This document shows positions 31,801-42,120 of a stretch of 64,000 nt of DNA, piece after piece. The position numbers and the translations under genes were made by a program. The notes beneath the pieces are model-generated. The model had not been told where the DNA came from and did no database searches. It saw only the letters and a program-made list of their open reading frames with translations. The stretch is from Asterias amurensis (taxonomy: Eukaryota > Echinodermata > Asteroidea > Forcipulatida > Asteriidae), in the NCBI RefSeq assembly GCF_032118995.1, contig NC_092665.1, positions 13,620,512 through 13,684,511 of the forward strand. The letters run 5' to 3'. The stretch's first letter is position 1. Every line of letters begins with the position of its first letter.

Positions 31801-34800
31801 TTCAAATTGTCACAGATTGTTATTTTATACATAAAATATATTGGGATTCACCCAGTGATAATACTGGGCCCAACTTCATAGAGCTGCTTAGCACAAAAAT
31901 TTGCTTAGCGTAGAATTTCATCATTGATAAAAACAGGACTGCCAACCAAATTTCCATTTGTTGCATATTGCTTGTTACATGTATTCAGCTGTTGTTTGCT
32001 TATCCTGAAAATCACATGGAAATTTAGTTGGTAATCCTGTTTGTATTAAGGAAAAATTTCATGCTAAGCAAATTTTCGTGCTTAGCAGCTCTATGAAATT
32101 GGGCCCTGGTCTTTGACAACCACAAAGGTGTCCATTGCATTTAAGGGAGACTTAGTATTATGCGATGATCCGGTGGGCTTTGTGTTTTATGAAATCAACC
32201 GGGTTGTTGGCAACTCGACGTTTCGATTATATGCTTCAATGGTCTTCAGGATATACGTCAATCATAACCCTCAGTGCCCTTGTAAGATCAAAAACATTCC
32301 AAAAATGTATTTCCCCTGCTTGTTTGTGTGTCTCCCCTTAGCTGCATCCAATCACTTTTGTTTTGTCCACCAGCAAATTTGTTAATTTTACAATTTACGG
32401 TATTTGTCTTGCTCAAGGACACAAAGTGTAATCTGGATTCATTCCGATAGACCGTCATAACTTGAGTTTAGTGTTACGAACCTCACATTGATCCATGTGC
32501 CTTACTAGCGCCCTCTTTTGACCCGATAACTAATCAATGTAATGACTTGAGATCAATGTTCGATTCGACTTAATCTAGAATTGCTTAGCTATTACTTCCT
32601 CATACGTCACAAGGACCCTCTGTCCAGTCAGCACATTTTGTAGTCTTTAGTCAAGGTGCACGTGGCACACCGGATAGCACGCACAGCCCCAAAAATGTAA
32701 CGCACGAAATTAGACTATCACCGCGAGCGGCGACGAAGCCGCGAAGCGCCTTTACCAACTCGTTTTGGGGGCCTTATGTTTTTCTTTACATTTTGCCAAC
32801 GATTTTGGTGGGAGAAAATGTAACGAATTTGCATCGAACGTTCTTGTGACGTCATGCAAGTAATTGTGGCTTCATATTGGCCAGCAACTCACCACGCTAA
32901 TGCATTATGCATTACATTTTCTCCCACCAAAATCGTTGGCAAATGTAAAGAAAAACATAAGGCCCCAAAACGAGTTGAGGTCAAGACCCCAACCTGGCTA
33001 ATGTTGTATTCATTTCTATACTCCAGCTTTCTATAAAAGCCCTGAATTTTCCTCGTTCAGGCATAACAACTCCAGATAATAGTATGGTGTGTACTCCAAA
33101 TAAATGTTCCATAACACATTCCAGATATGTTCCAGATAATAGTTCTCCATAGACCAGTACCTCGACCAGTTGTCCTTTTATGATTAATGGCTAATTCATA
33201 AACCTAACAGTAACACTAGTGGCATTATTACGCTACCACATCACATTTAGTAATGTCATCAGTGATTCAGCTATAAATAAACCAGTTCATGTTTTGTCAG
33301 TTCATGTTTTGTCAGTAAAGTCAGACTCTTATGTGGTAAGCCAGCACACACTCCTCATGCGAGGAACACAACAATATCTTGATTGTTAAACCATTATGTG
33401 TTGATACCGTGTTCGCCGTTGGCCATGTATATCATGATAACATATGGCAACACGTGCTTCAAAAGCAGCGCTAATAAATTGTGGACCCGTTGCTGTTTCC
33501 TTTAGTGCAAAGCAATAAAAGATGCTCATCTATTTACTGTAGTACTATTCACACGACAGCAATTTAACTGGGGTCCCTTGCTTAATTTTAGCATGGTTGT
33601 AAAATGTAGCAATGTTTGACAAGATTTTTCAAGAGAACTTGGACAGTTTAATTTTGTGTTTTCCTTTCACATAAGGTACATTTTGTAAAAATGTTGCCAA
33701 CTTTGCTACAATATAGCTATTGCTCTCGTGTAAATGTGCCACAAGGGTGAAGACTATAGTCGTATTGTCGAGAACTGAGAACATACTCGCCCTAACTTAG
33801 ACTATCTTTAAGTTTTTATTAACTCCTAAACAGTCCAATGAATGACCATCTTTGTGAAATCGACCCCATCCATGGTTCCTCACTGTCTCAGAGATATCAC
33901 CCGCCCAACCTCAAGACAGCAACCAAGGCGAGGTGATTAATTAATCTGGCCTCCAAACTTAAAGGAACACGTTGCCTTGGATCGGTCGGGTTTGTCTTTG
34001 AAAAGCGTTCTGTAGCCGTTTGTTATAAAATGCATATGGGTAGAAAGATGTTGAAAAAGTAGAATACAATGATCTACACAAACATGCCTTGAAATTGCGC
34101 GGTTTTCTTTTTACCTCGTCGATAAACACGGTCGGCCATTTATTTGACTCTATGCTCCCACAAATGGCCGACCGTGTTAGTTCGCGACGTAGAAGGAAAA
34201 CCGTGCAATTTGGAGTGATACTTGTGTGGATCATTATATTCTACTTTTAAAACGTCTTTCCAACCATATGCATTTGTTTCAAACGCTTTTTATATAGACC
34301 AACTCGTCCGATCCAAGGCATCGTGTTCCTTTAAAATCCAAGGCTTTATATATCGCTTGAGGTAACAAATAATACGAGAACGTTTACAAGCGGGGCGTCT
34401 AGAAGGTCACATAACTTCGATGATTGGTGGAGTTGCGTTTTATGAGTCTAAAATGTTTTAATAGATTTGAGCTCATCTTATGCAAGGAACAATAACCAAC
34501 GCTGGTGATTATACACTAATGTTGCGGTGAACTATAGTCAAACATGGAAGTACACGGCAGGTTCAGGGTCTGATTCATTGGTAAATGCATCATAACGAAA
34601 CTTCAAAGCGGAAAGTTCCCAAAGTGATTGTTTCAATTTGATCAGCTAAGTGCTGCACCATATCCCCTTTTAGAACGCAAACAGGATGTTATGACCAAAC
34701 ATAATTGAACCGCATAATAATAGAAGTTTTTTTTTAACTAAACCGATTTTGAGCACACAGAATTGGTATAGGCCCCCTATAATGTACAAATTTGGCTAGC

Positions 34801-36732
34801 GTGCTGATTACATGTTATCTTTGAAGTTTCTATACATGTTATTGTTGAATAATGTGGCACCCATCTCTTAATAATTATAGTCATTATTTTTGTTTCAACG
34901 TTATGGTTATATTCTCAATGTCAACATGGAAAATAAACGTGCATTGAATTGTGTTTGATTGAATTATTTAGTAGCAAATAGCAATTTTTTGAGACAGCTA
35001 AGAACTATACAAATTGCGTGGAATTGGCTTAAAAGCACTGGACACTATTGGTAACTGCTCAAGATAACTGTTAGCATAACAACTTACTATGTCGCGCAAT
35101 TGAGACGAGCTTTTGATAGTATAAAACATTGTGAGAAACAGCTCCCTCTCAAGTAACGTAGTTTTTAAGAAAGAGTTAATTTCTCACTTAAATAACATTA
35201 ATTTTAACTGAATTCTGGATCTCAGCTGATGTCTCGAAGTCAAGCATGAAAGCACACGACTTGTGCGACACGAGGGTCTTTTTTCCATTAGTTCTCTCTC
35301 GCAATTTCGACGACCACTTGAGCTCAAATTTTCACTGGTTTGTTATTTCTATGAATATGTTGAGATATACACAAAGTGAGAAGACTGGTCTTTGACAATT
35401 ACCAAGGAAGTTGTTCCTCCAAATATGGGAAATCTCATCACATGTGCGTGTCAGTCTGGACCAACAGGGTCGTGATTCAATCAATGGAAAGTCAAAACAT
35501 TTATGAAAACTTTGTCCCCGCACAAGCTTCGATAGAATTTAGTTCAACCATGATGAATCAAAACTAAACTGAACAAAGGAAAAACAGCATTTGATAGTTG
35601 GGGGTTACGGACTCAAAGTACAAGGTACTTGTATAACAACATACCTTGCTTGGCCCGACGAACCTCACAGAAACACACATGTTGTATGTTACTTTTTGCT
35701 TAAAGGAACACGTTGCCTTGGATCGGACGAGTTGGTCTATAAAAAGCGTTTGAAACCGTTTGTTATGAAATGTATACGGTTAGATAGATGTTTTAAAAGT
35801 AGAATATAATGATCCACACATAAGTATCACTCAAAATTGCACGGTTTTCTTTTTACGTCGCGAACTATCACGGTCGGCCATTTATGGGGGTCAAAATTTT
35901 GACTCCCATAAATGGCCGACCGTGTTATTGGACGAGGTAAAAAGAAAACCACGCAATTTCGAGGCATATTTGTGTAGATCATTGTATTCTATTTTTAAAT
36001 CATCTTTCTAACCATATATGCATTTTATAACAAACGGTCACAAAACGCTTTTCAAAGACCAACTCGACCGATCCAAGGCAACGTGTTCCTTTAATAACCA
36101 ACAATGATGTGTGTCAGAAGAGCTGTGTACTGTTTCTGGGTTTTATACACACATCGATGTATGTTGAAACAATAACATAATATTATTCATAATCCCCAAT
36201 GCAAACTAGCCTTCCTATATCATCAAGGGCCCCTTTCACACTACAGAGCCATTTCTCGGGAAATAAACTCTCGGGATGACCACGGGAGTTCTTATAAGCC
36301 CACCGCCACCCCAGCAACCGTTCTCACTATGCCCATTTATTTGGTAACTCCATGTGAGTATTGTTTCCCAGAAACATGCACAACAGTCGTCTCACGGTAA
36401 AAACGCTTTACCCCGGGGGTAGTTGCGATAACGTAACCCTCCTCCCAATGGCAGACGAGGGTTCGTTATCGCAACTACCCCGGGGTTAAATCTAAAAAAC
36501 TCAAATGCATGCATCATGACCTTGAAAAAACAAACTCACCGACAGTGTACACCGTCGCCGTCGCTGCGTCGTACACGCACTGTTCCGCGGCACCAGTATC
36601 TCGGGCGAAAAGTCCGTCCCCGCTCGGTGCGTACCCGTACGGTAGGTAAACAGTCGACAGTCCACGGAGTGTCATCGCAGCTTCCGCACAGAACACCAAG
36701 GACAGGAAGATAACCAACTTCGGAGTCCACAT
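25899..36732 (-). CDS. msp130: MSP130-like unit C (10 clear exons, probable first half of a two-domain gene)
   Basis: Exons: 36732-36540, 31050-30844, 30197-30014, 29400-29259, 28837-28723, 28334-28161, 27508-27443, 27157-26904, 26674-26457, 26038-25899 (1693 nt, ending in phase 1). Signal peptide MWTPKLVIFLSLVFCAEAAM, then LSTVYLPYGYAP, HVTDYSDVMKP, DVELCGNVVAVALDG, VANEGEPYE, YDIYSTYQPDSIKYM, STVDGRS and TSTIMVYTFEGNST. It is more diverged from A and B than they are from each other; exon 3 is two codons shorter. The acidic region reads DSDDPDTETVED. Possible N-glycosylation sites include NNLS, GNST and TNDT. The last clear exon ends TSTSDDYT at a strong donor (GTAAGT), so coding must continue: either into unit B (24939, phase fits) or into a weak candidate exon at 25146-25094. 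Confidence 0.83.
26796..26880. repeat. Family S3 fragment beside unit C exon 27157-26904
   Basis: ACACTTCAAGGTATGGGCTAC and CTCCTACTCCTAGGGCTGAAG match 62284-62390 and 52560-52660. It ends about 23 bp downstream of the exon donor at 26903. Confidence 0.6.
27277..27411. mobile_element. Short inverted-repeat element (copy 2) in unit C
   Basis: GCGACTAGACTTGAC and ACCAGAAACC at the left, GTTTCTGGTCAAGTGTAGTCGC-type complement at the right. It lies between exons 27443 and 27157 of unit C. Confidence 0.7.
27665..27770. repeat. AAGAGCAAAACCATAT microsatellite-like array in unit C intron
   Basis: About five units of 16-26 bp. A further partial array (27985-28045) follows after 200 bp. Confidence 0.7.
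28424..28575. repeat. Dispersed repeat shared with 53260-53410
   Basis: Shared blocks ATAGACCTTT, TCATGCTGCCACCA, CCAGTATCCAA/CCTGTATCCAA and CCAGACT, then CAGTTTGGT/CGGTTTGGT. It lies just downstream of the unit C donor side of exon 28837-28723. Confidence 0.6.
28945..29193. mobile_element. Family 1 element, internally deleted, in unit C
   Basis: Both ends recognisable (TTACTCAAAATAATTGTTAGC and CACCGCCTTTAA), but the central palindrome is missing. Ends 66 bp from the exon donor at 29258. Confidence 0.7.
29687..29769. mobile_element. Family 1 fragment in unit C intron
   Basis: Short right-end fragment with TTCACAGATTTGTTGCTTTATG and the GATACACCCAAGTGAGAA segment. Confidence 0.55.
30282..30578. 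mobile_element. Foldback element family 2, copy 1
   Basis: A near-palindrome. The left arm starts AAAGGGACACGTTAATTGCC and the right arm ends in the complement (GGAAACGTGCCCCTTTAA). Both arms carry GTTTTAAAAGTAGAATATAATGATCC-like sequence. Confidence 0.78.
31130..31245. repeat. Direct repeat shared with 33548-33670
   Basis: GTCCCTTGCTTAATTTTAGC and GGTTGTAAAATGTAGCAATG occur in both, in the same orientation, 2.4 kb apart within unit C intron 1. Confidence 0.65.
31416..31460 (+). repeat. Interstitial telomere-like TTAGGG tract
   Basis: About seven units of TTAGGG/TTGGGG within unit C intron 1. Confidence 0.85.
31624..32144. mobile_element. Family 1 element split by a nested insertion
   Basis: Left end TTAAAGGCACCGGACACC, right end GGTGTCCATTGCATTTAA. 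The body is interrupted by a second inverted-repeat element (31864-32107). Confidence 0.78.
31864..32107. mobile_element. Nested inverted-repeat element (TGGGCCCAA ends)
   Basis: Ends are inverted copies: CTGGGCCCAACTTCATAGAG on the left and CTCTATGAAATTGGGCCCTGG on the right. GCTTAGCA arms follow inside. A relative lies at 63211-63417. The insertion shows it is younger than its host copy. Confidence 0.78.
32220..32249 (-). other. Hammerhead-like motif, copy 3 (degenerate)
   Basis: Minus strand CTGAAGA, 18 nt, GAAAC followed by GTC. The middle forms little more than ATT/AAT. Confidence 0.3.
32758..32977. mobile_element. Inverted repeat with 65-bp arms (unit C intron 1)
   Basis: Arms 32758-32824 and 32911-32977 are near-perfect complements (ACTCGTTTTGGGG to CCCCAAAACGAGT, with CCAACGATTTTGGTGGGAG inside). 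A separate GC-rich segment GCGAGCGGCGACGAAGCC lies just left. Confidence 0.8.
33959..34334. mobile_element. Foldback element family 2, copy 2 (unit C intron 1)
   Basis: Arms start TTAAAGGAACACGTTGCCTT and end in the complement at 34334. The centre carries a second palindrome around the CGGTCGGCCATTT motif. Confidence 0.82.
35029..35405. mobile_element. Family 1 element in unit C intron 1
   Basis: Left end TTAAAAGCACTGGACAC. The right end is cut at ACAATTACCAAGG, so the terminal repeat is lost. Confidence 0.75.
35700..36094. mobile_element. Foldback element family 2, copy 3 (unit C intron 1)
   Basis: The best-preserved copy: TTAAAGGAACACGTTGCCTT to AAGGCAACGTGTTCCTTTAA, with an inner CGGTCGGCCATTTATGGG palindrome. 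Arms of well over 100 bp would form a long hairpin. Confidence 0.83.
36408..36488. other. Hairpin 52 bp after the unit C exon 1 donor
   Basis: Arms ACCCCGGGGGTAGTTGCGAT and ATCGCAACTACCCCGGGGT pair almost fully around an AATGGCAGA-type loop. Confidence 0.8.
36540..36732 (-). CDS. msp130: Unit C exon 1: signal peptide and N-terminal segment
   Basis: 193 nt from ATG at 36732 to a consensus donor (GTGAGT). It encodes a signal peptide followed by STVYLPYGYAPSGDGLFAR and ends TATVYTV with a phase-1 G. Here the signal peptide and the STVY segment share one exon, whereas in unit B (and in A exon 2) the STVY segment is an exon of its own. Intron 1 of this unit is about 5.5 kb and full of repeats. 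Confidence 0.82.
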
Positions 36733-36733
36733 T

Positions 36734-36815
36734 TTTTCCAGTTTTCTAGGAGACTCTATGAAGCCACGTCTGTACCAACTAATATTTAGAGCACGAATGA
36801 CGAGAACTACAACTG
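36734..36815 (-). promoter_or_regulatory. 5' flank of unit C, conserved with unit A promoter
   Basis: Shares AGAGTCTC, GGTACAGAC and TTCGTGCTCT blocks in the same order with the 15473-15575 interval. No clear TATA box is visible at the matching position, unlike unit A. I infer that this is the promoter from position and shared sequence. Confidence 0.4.
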
Positions 36816-37842
36816 ATTTGTAAGGCGCTGATTAATTAGTATTGATCCAGCGACATACTGATTAATTATTGCAGTAATTACGACTACCTGGCCACTGCTA
36901 CTTTATATTAATGCAAACTATATGGACAGGGTGACTCACAAGGTGGCGCACCGCTTCAAAACTCAACCAACAACACCCTTAGAGCAAGGCAGCATAAACC
37001 AATGGCTGTGTTGTCATCGGTCAATGCTTTTGAGGACTGTCCAAAAAGGGTCCCCTTGGAGATGTTCACTTTAAACTTGTAGGGGGCGTTTGTTTTCAAT
37101 TCCGCTACTAAATTTCAGAGAAATAAATAATAGAAAACTAATCGAACAAAAGTAAATTTCAAATTTCCACAAAAGGTTATTGACTTTCACTCAACGTGGT
37201 CGGGAGGGGGTGGGGCTCGAGAAGACAACTCATTGATTGACAAGGAAGACAAGGAAAAACGTATGTTTTTTTTTTTTTTTGTTTTTTTTTTTTTTTTGGG
37301 GGGGGGGGTTGTAAAAATAAGACTGTCCAGGCTGGTATAGACGTCACAAGAGGGCAGTGTCTACGATCAGAGCCGTATTATTGGGTGCGTTCGTTTAGCT
37401 TCCCTGGGTCGACCGCAAGCGGTGCTCACTCGGGTGAGCCCCTGCCGTGAGCTAATCGAACGATCACACTCGTCCTCTCTTGGTGACGGCATGCACCTCC
37501 CTCGGGTCACTCCCAAGTGACCCCAAGTGGCCCACTCCACAAGCTGACCTGGGGGCTTTTGCATATGCAATCGTGTCCGGCGCTATGCAAAAACCGTCCG
37601 GCGGACATATACATGTATGTGCGCGCGTAAGCGAGCGTGCATGCACTGAACCTACTAGCCATACACACAGTGTAATACAAAAGTGTAAGACCGCCAGATG
37701 AACCTACTTTATATGCAGCATGAATATTCACGTATTTTATGACTGCAGCGAATACCCAACGGCCAAATATTTCCCATATCATTTATGACATGCACTATTG
37801 GCGAACGTGTTCCGTCGACCAAAGGACGTTTAATTTAATGCA
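36816..37842. other. Intergenic stretch, no gene seen
   Basis: Holds a T-rich/G-rich homopolymer block (37269-37309) and a CpG-richer segment (37390-37640) with GCATATGCAA and CCGTCCGGCGGAC words that foreshadow the 225-bp repeat. Confidence 0.5.
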
Positions 37843-38067
37843 AGGATGGTTTTGCACGGGGGCGGACACAACTGCATATGCAAATGTGTCTGCAAATGTG
37901 TCCGGGCGGACACAATTGCATTATGCAGCAGCGTCCGGGTGGACACGATTGCATATGCAAAACCGTCCGGCGGACATTATTGCATATGCAATAATGTCCT
38001 GAGGCGGATAGTATTGCTAGAAGACATGCGACACCGCAACACGTGCATGCGACACCGGCCCTCTCCC
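37843..38067. repeat. 225-bp palindrome-rich element, copy 1
   Basis: Almost identical in sequence and length to 44533-44757. Built from alternating CCGGGCGGAC and TTGCATATGCAA words. Contains a perfect 28-bp palindrome (37972-37999, centre TTGCATATGCAA) and the octamer ATGCAAAT. Confidence 0.85.
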
Positions 38068-38079
38068 TACAAACTGCGT

Positions 38080-38640
38080 CTCTCTAACGTTTTTAGTTCC
38101 AGATTGATTCAAAAGCATAGCTGAACGTTTTTTCAAGTCCGGGCTTTTTTTTTTAACGCATATATTTGTTTTCTCCAATAATCACCACATGCCGTGTACA
38201 TCATGCATTAAATGTCCCAAATTTAAGGGGTGTGTCGGGTCTACTCCCTGGCTTCTAGCGTCGCCTTGAAAATCCCCATAGCACTAATTTATGTACGAGA
38301 GGAAAGCCCTTGAAATTGTCCATCCAATGGTGCTAAACTTGTTTAGATTGGGCAATGATTTTGGGTCAAATTGACCCGTTGTACTTTTGATTTTCTCTGT
38401 GCACAAAAATCCCGTAGGGAGGCTTGTTGAGTTCGTTTCGGAGCACAGCCGGCTACTTTTAATTTTCGGTATCAGAGTGGAGGTTGTTGAAATCGTTTCT
38501 GAGAAACCCGCAAGAGCGATAGATTGAATTTCATTTTCCCTGTCTGAGTTTTATTCCCGTCTTCATTAAAAAAAATTTCAAAAGTGAATACATCAAATGT
38601 TGGGACATGCATCCAGGTAATGACAATATTCGAGTGTTTT
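38080..38640. repeat. Dispersed repeat, copy 1 of 3
   Basis: Shares GAAAGCCCTTGAAA, TGTGCACAAA, AGGGAGGC/GGGGAGGC, TTGTTGAAATCGTTTCTGAG and ATGGCGGCCATATTGAATTTTG-type blocks with 42940-43480 and 43980-44510. No coding frame conserved. Confidence 0.6.
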
Positions 38641-39009
38641 CCATAACATTTACCTAATTGCTATAGGTAATATTTATGCGTGAAACTTTACATCAACAGT
38701 TCAGCTACGAAAGTATCCCATTCCGTTTGTACTATACATTTGCGCATTGAATCCGACTCAAGGAAAAACGTATTTAGGACTTAAAATGGCGGCCATATTG
38801 AATTTTGCTAGATATTTTAAACAGCTGGAATTTGATTTCTCTTTTTTTACCCGTATTCCCCTTAACACTTTTGTTTAAAAAAAATTGTCGGCGTTTTCCA
38901 CGATTTGCTTCCACTGTGGCAAGCAACCGAAACCAAGTTGAGTTTTGCCCGACATGCCTAAGTGTTGGGTTGTGCCTTGGGGTGTGTCCACAATGTTCAA
39001 AATCTATTT

Positions 39010-39665
39010 TTCTCATGTACAAATTTACCCAATCCCCTTCTAAAATCCCCGAAAGAATTAATGTCTAAGTTCCACAGAACACAGCGAAGACAAAATATGG
39101 GGGGGGGGGGGGTTAACACATATTTCGATCAACGATTGGCTCTGCATTGAAGGGGTGGGGTAATTGCTATTGCTTTTACAATGAGTCGACCATAACTGTT
39201 TCATGATTTGGTGGTGGCGTTTGACACGAAATGCCGCCACTTTGCACTGGCCGAAATTTGGCAGGAGGTGTGCCCATAATGATCTCATAAGTTATCATAC
39301 TTTCTACTCTTTTACAGATCTATTCACAACCTGTAAACTCATGGAAATAATTAATTATCGACATACACAGAACATAATGAAAACACAATAAGAAGAAAGG
39401 GGGGCTTGCGATTGCTTTCACTGGGAGTCCACCACTCATGACAATTTTGTGCTGGCGTATGCCATTGAATTGCCACCACTTTGGCAAGAAACCAAACGCT
39501 GAACACTGCTGGTATGTGACAGATGGTGACCCTATGATTCTAATACACACTATTTCCCATTTGTACACAAAATACCAAACCTCTAGAAAATCCTCGAAGG
39601 AGTTCATTCATGAGATTCCAGAACACAATGGAGACACATGAGGAGGGTGTTTGGGGGGGGGGGGG
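39010..39665. repeat. Degenerate tandem repeat with poly-G tracts
   Basis: About three units of 245-300 bp marked by CCAGAACACA/CACAGAACA, a G-run (39100-39112, 39399-39404, 39649-39667) and a shared GCCACCACTTTGGC/GCCGCCACTTTGC segment. Confidence 0.55.
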
Positions 39666-39739
39666 GGTATACATACATCTCAAACACCAAATGGCTGTGC
39701 AGTATGCCAAACTTAACAAAAGAACATTCTTGGTTCGTC

Positions 39740-40095
39740 ATACAAAGAATGGCGAAGTTAATTTACTACAATACTTGGTCATCTTAAACCGTACTTCAGG
39801 TGGGTGAATGCTCTCGAAGTCACTGTATGTATTACGGTCAGCTTCCCAGTTCTTTAAGACAAAGCCTTCAGTGCCGACACTAGTTTGTTTGCAATCTCCC
39901 TGGACCAGCCCGTTGGTTGACTTTTGATGGTATTCTTCGTAAAACCTGTACATTTGCGTTACGAGGAAACACAGACAACATTACGGTCAGAAAGGCAACC
40001 CAAGTGGACAGGATTGTGATGGCCGAATGATGTGAAGTCCTTATTTCAATATTCAACTGGATCAATTTTTGTGTCTTTGGTAAGTTTCCTCTGTT
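39740..40095 (-). pseudogene. Possible exon or broken copy of a type II membrane protein
   Basis: From an ATG near 40092, MNRGNLPKTQKLIQLNIEIR is followed by a hydrophobic span (AITILSTWVAFLTVMLSVF) typical of a Golgi type II anchor, then stops in that frame. A +1 shift near 39945 opens a second protein-like stretch (FYEEYHQKSTNGLVQGDC, then GTEGFVLKNWEADRNTY). Together they resemble the first exon of a Golgi-resident enzyme with one frame break, or two unrelated ORFs. A GT lies after HPPE at about 39795. I do not recognise the family and see no further exons. Confidence 0.25.
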
Positions 40096-40546
40096 CATTT
40101 GGACACAGAGCAAGCCCTTGCTTTGGCACACCAGGGACACAGTTTGCTGGGTTCAAGCTTCCTGGTCTCACTCATAGATGCTGGGACGGGCGCAGATGCT
40201 GGGTAGGGGCGCACAGATGCTGAAGGGTGCAAGTGCAATACGGCATTATGTTTTTGTACGTGAGGGCATGGCAATAATTGTCGCATTTTAACTTGTTGTG
40301 CGAGTTAAAATGTCTTCATCAATGATTACACATAGCACACAATTATGTGAGATTCTGTGAAATTTTCTAGGTGGTTCACTGCGTCTGAAAACAACTCGTC
40401 CCTGCAATTGCGCCAAACAGCCAAGTTTGCTTTGTTTAGCTGTAAAACCAACATATCAAAATAGCCCCTTGCCATACCTCACCAAGCTTCTAAACACCTA
40501 AAACCATTTTAATGTCTTGCTAAGTTTTCTGGGTTTTAAGGGTTTG

Positions 40547-40877
40547 GGTACTTTTTGTACACAAAACACAGTGTCCACAGATTTACATTAAACTTTCACC
40601 GTGTGAAGATAATGTAATAGTTGCTGAGGTGCTGTAGTTTTTGAGTGAGTAAAACAATGTCATGGAATTACGTTTTTACATGCTAAAATAATTTTCGTAT
40701 CATGATCACTGAAAATTATTTTCATTACATTGTTTTACTCATTTGTCAAAAACTACAACACTTCAGGAGGTAATAACTTCAGAGAAGTTTTCTACTATCA
40801 TTCTCTTTAAACTGTGTCAGTTTAATGTAAATATGTGGACATTGTGTTTTTTGGTCTACAAAAAGTAGAGACCCTTT
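40547..40877. mobile_element. Inverted-repeat element, about 330 bp
   Basis: GGTACTTTTTGTACACAAAA and GTGTCCACAGATTTACATTA at the left are mirrored by TAATGTAAATATGTGGACA and CTACAAAAAGTAGAGACC at the right. The inner part pairs around TTTTCAGTGATC. Confidence 0.75.
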
Positions 40878-41684
40878 AAATATATGTAGTCAAACTGTTT
40901 GTACATTTCTGCCAGGCGTTTTGTTTTTGTGATTTTTTTATCATATTATTTGACTTTGTTGTAGAAAAACAAAGCTGCACAGGAAAGATATGGGGAAACG
41001 CGCGCCGATGGGCCATAATCGGCTGTATTTTCGACTAAAAACGAAGCCCTATTATAAAGTTGAATGTTGTGCTGTTGATTTAAATCACTTTTGCTGTTTG
41101 ATATTTCAAGTATTCTTCTACAAAACGGGTTCTTTTGAGAGTATTGATAGATTACGTAAATTACTGAGGTCAGAGCGAGCTCACGCGCCGTGGATTTTGT
41201 GCTGTACACGAAGTGAAGTCGGGCTGGACCAATGGCCGAGACCGCAACTTTTAAGGCGTCCGACTCTAGCTACCCCTTCCAATTTAAAACAACTTGAGGG
41301 TGAAAATAAATGAATTTGCAGCTTGTTCAGGAGATTTGTATTTACAATATTAGCAGCAAAATCATTACAACGAGGGCAATGAAACCACACTTTCCGTGCA
41401 TAAACACATGACATCGTGTTAACATTCTCGTGGAATTTCCTAGTTGGGCGACTGTTTGTTTTACCTGTTACTGGCATCGTTCAGCCATCCGTAAGGTCTC
41501 AAATAATGACAAAATCCGGAATATTCTTCGAATTGAGTCTTTATTGAGCCAGAAATTGCAACAGTAATCGTGTCTTCTTATAGCACGTTTATATGCAGTA
41601 CGCCGTGTTTGTTTACATTTCACCCACTATGTCACATGAGGCACGGAGCGCAATCGGTCTATTGATTATGACAATGAAAACACC

Positions 41685-41785
41685 AGTTTTTAAGCACCAA
41701 CACTGTAGCGCAGTGCGTAAGGTGCTGGGACTGTTTCAGCAACTCGGATCACCCGGTCCGGGTTCGAATACCGTCTGTCTCTAAT
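41685..41785 (+). mobile_element. tRNA-like SINE head
   Basis: CACTGTAGCGCAGTGCGTAAG (A-box region) and CGGTCCGGGTTCGAATACCG (B-box region). The acceptor stem is not complementary, so not a tRNA gene. Confidence 0.55.
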
Positions 41786-42120
41786 ATAGATTCAAGGCTT
41801 TTTGCTGCCCCTGATGGGACAGTGTGATTGGGATCTGCCTTGTTTTCTCCCCTAAAGGGACAGGGCCCGCGTGGTGGCTAGGGTTCGAGGCAGGGGGGGA
41901 TGTGCTCTGGGTCGGATGCAAATCCTGAAGGGTTCTATATGGCAAAGGGGAGGGGCCAGTGTGTGCCATTAACTGAACCGGCGCCTGAATGCCTGACACT
42001 TCCGGAGCGTAACCTTTTATATTTTTCCACCAGATTAAATTTGCGTTCTTCAATTTCTTTATTGTTCATTTTGTCTTACCCGCTGCCAAAACATTAGGAC
42101 TCAAACTTCCTCTAGTTATT

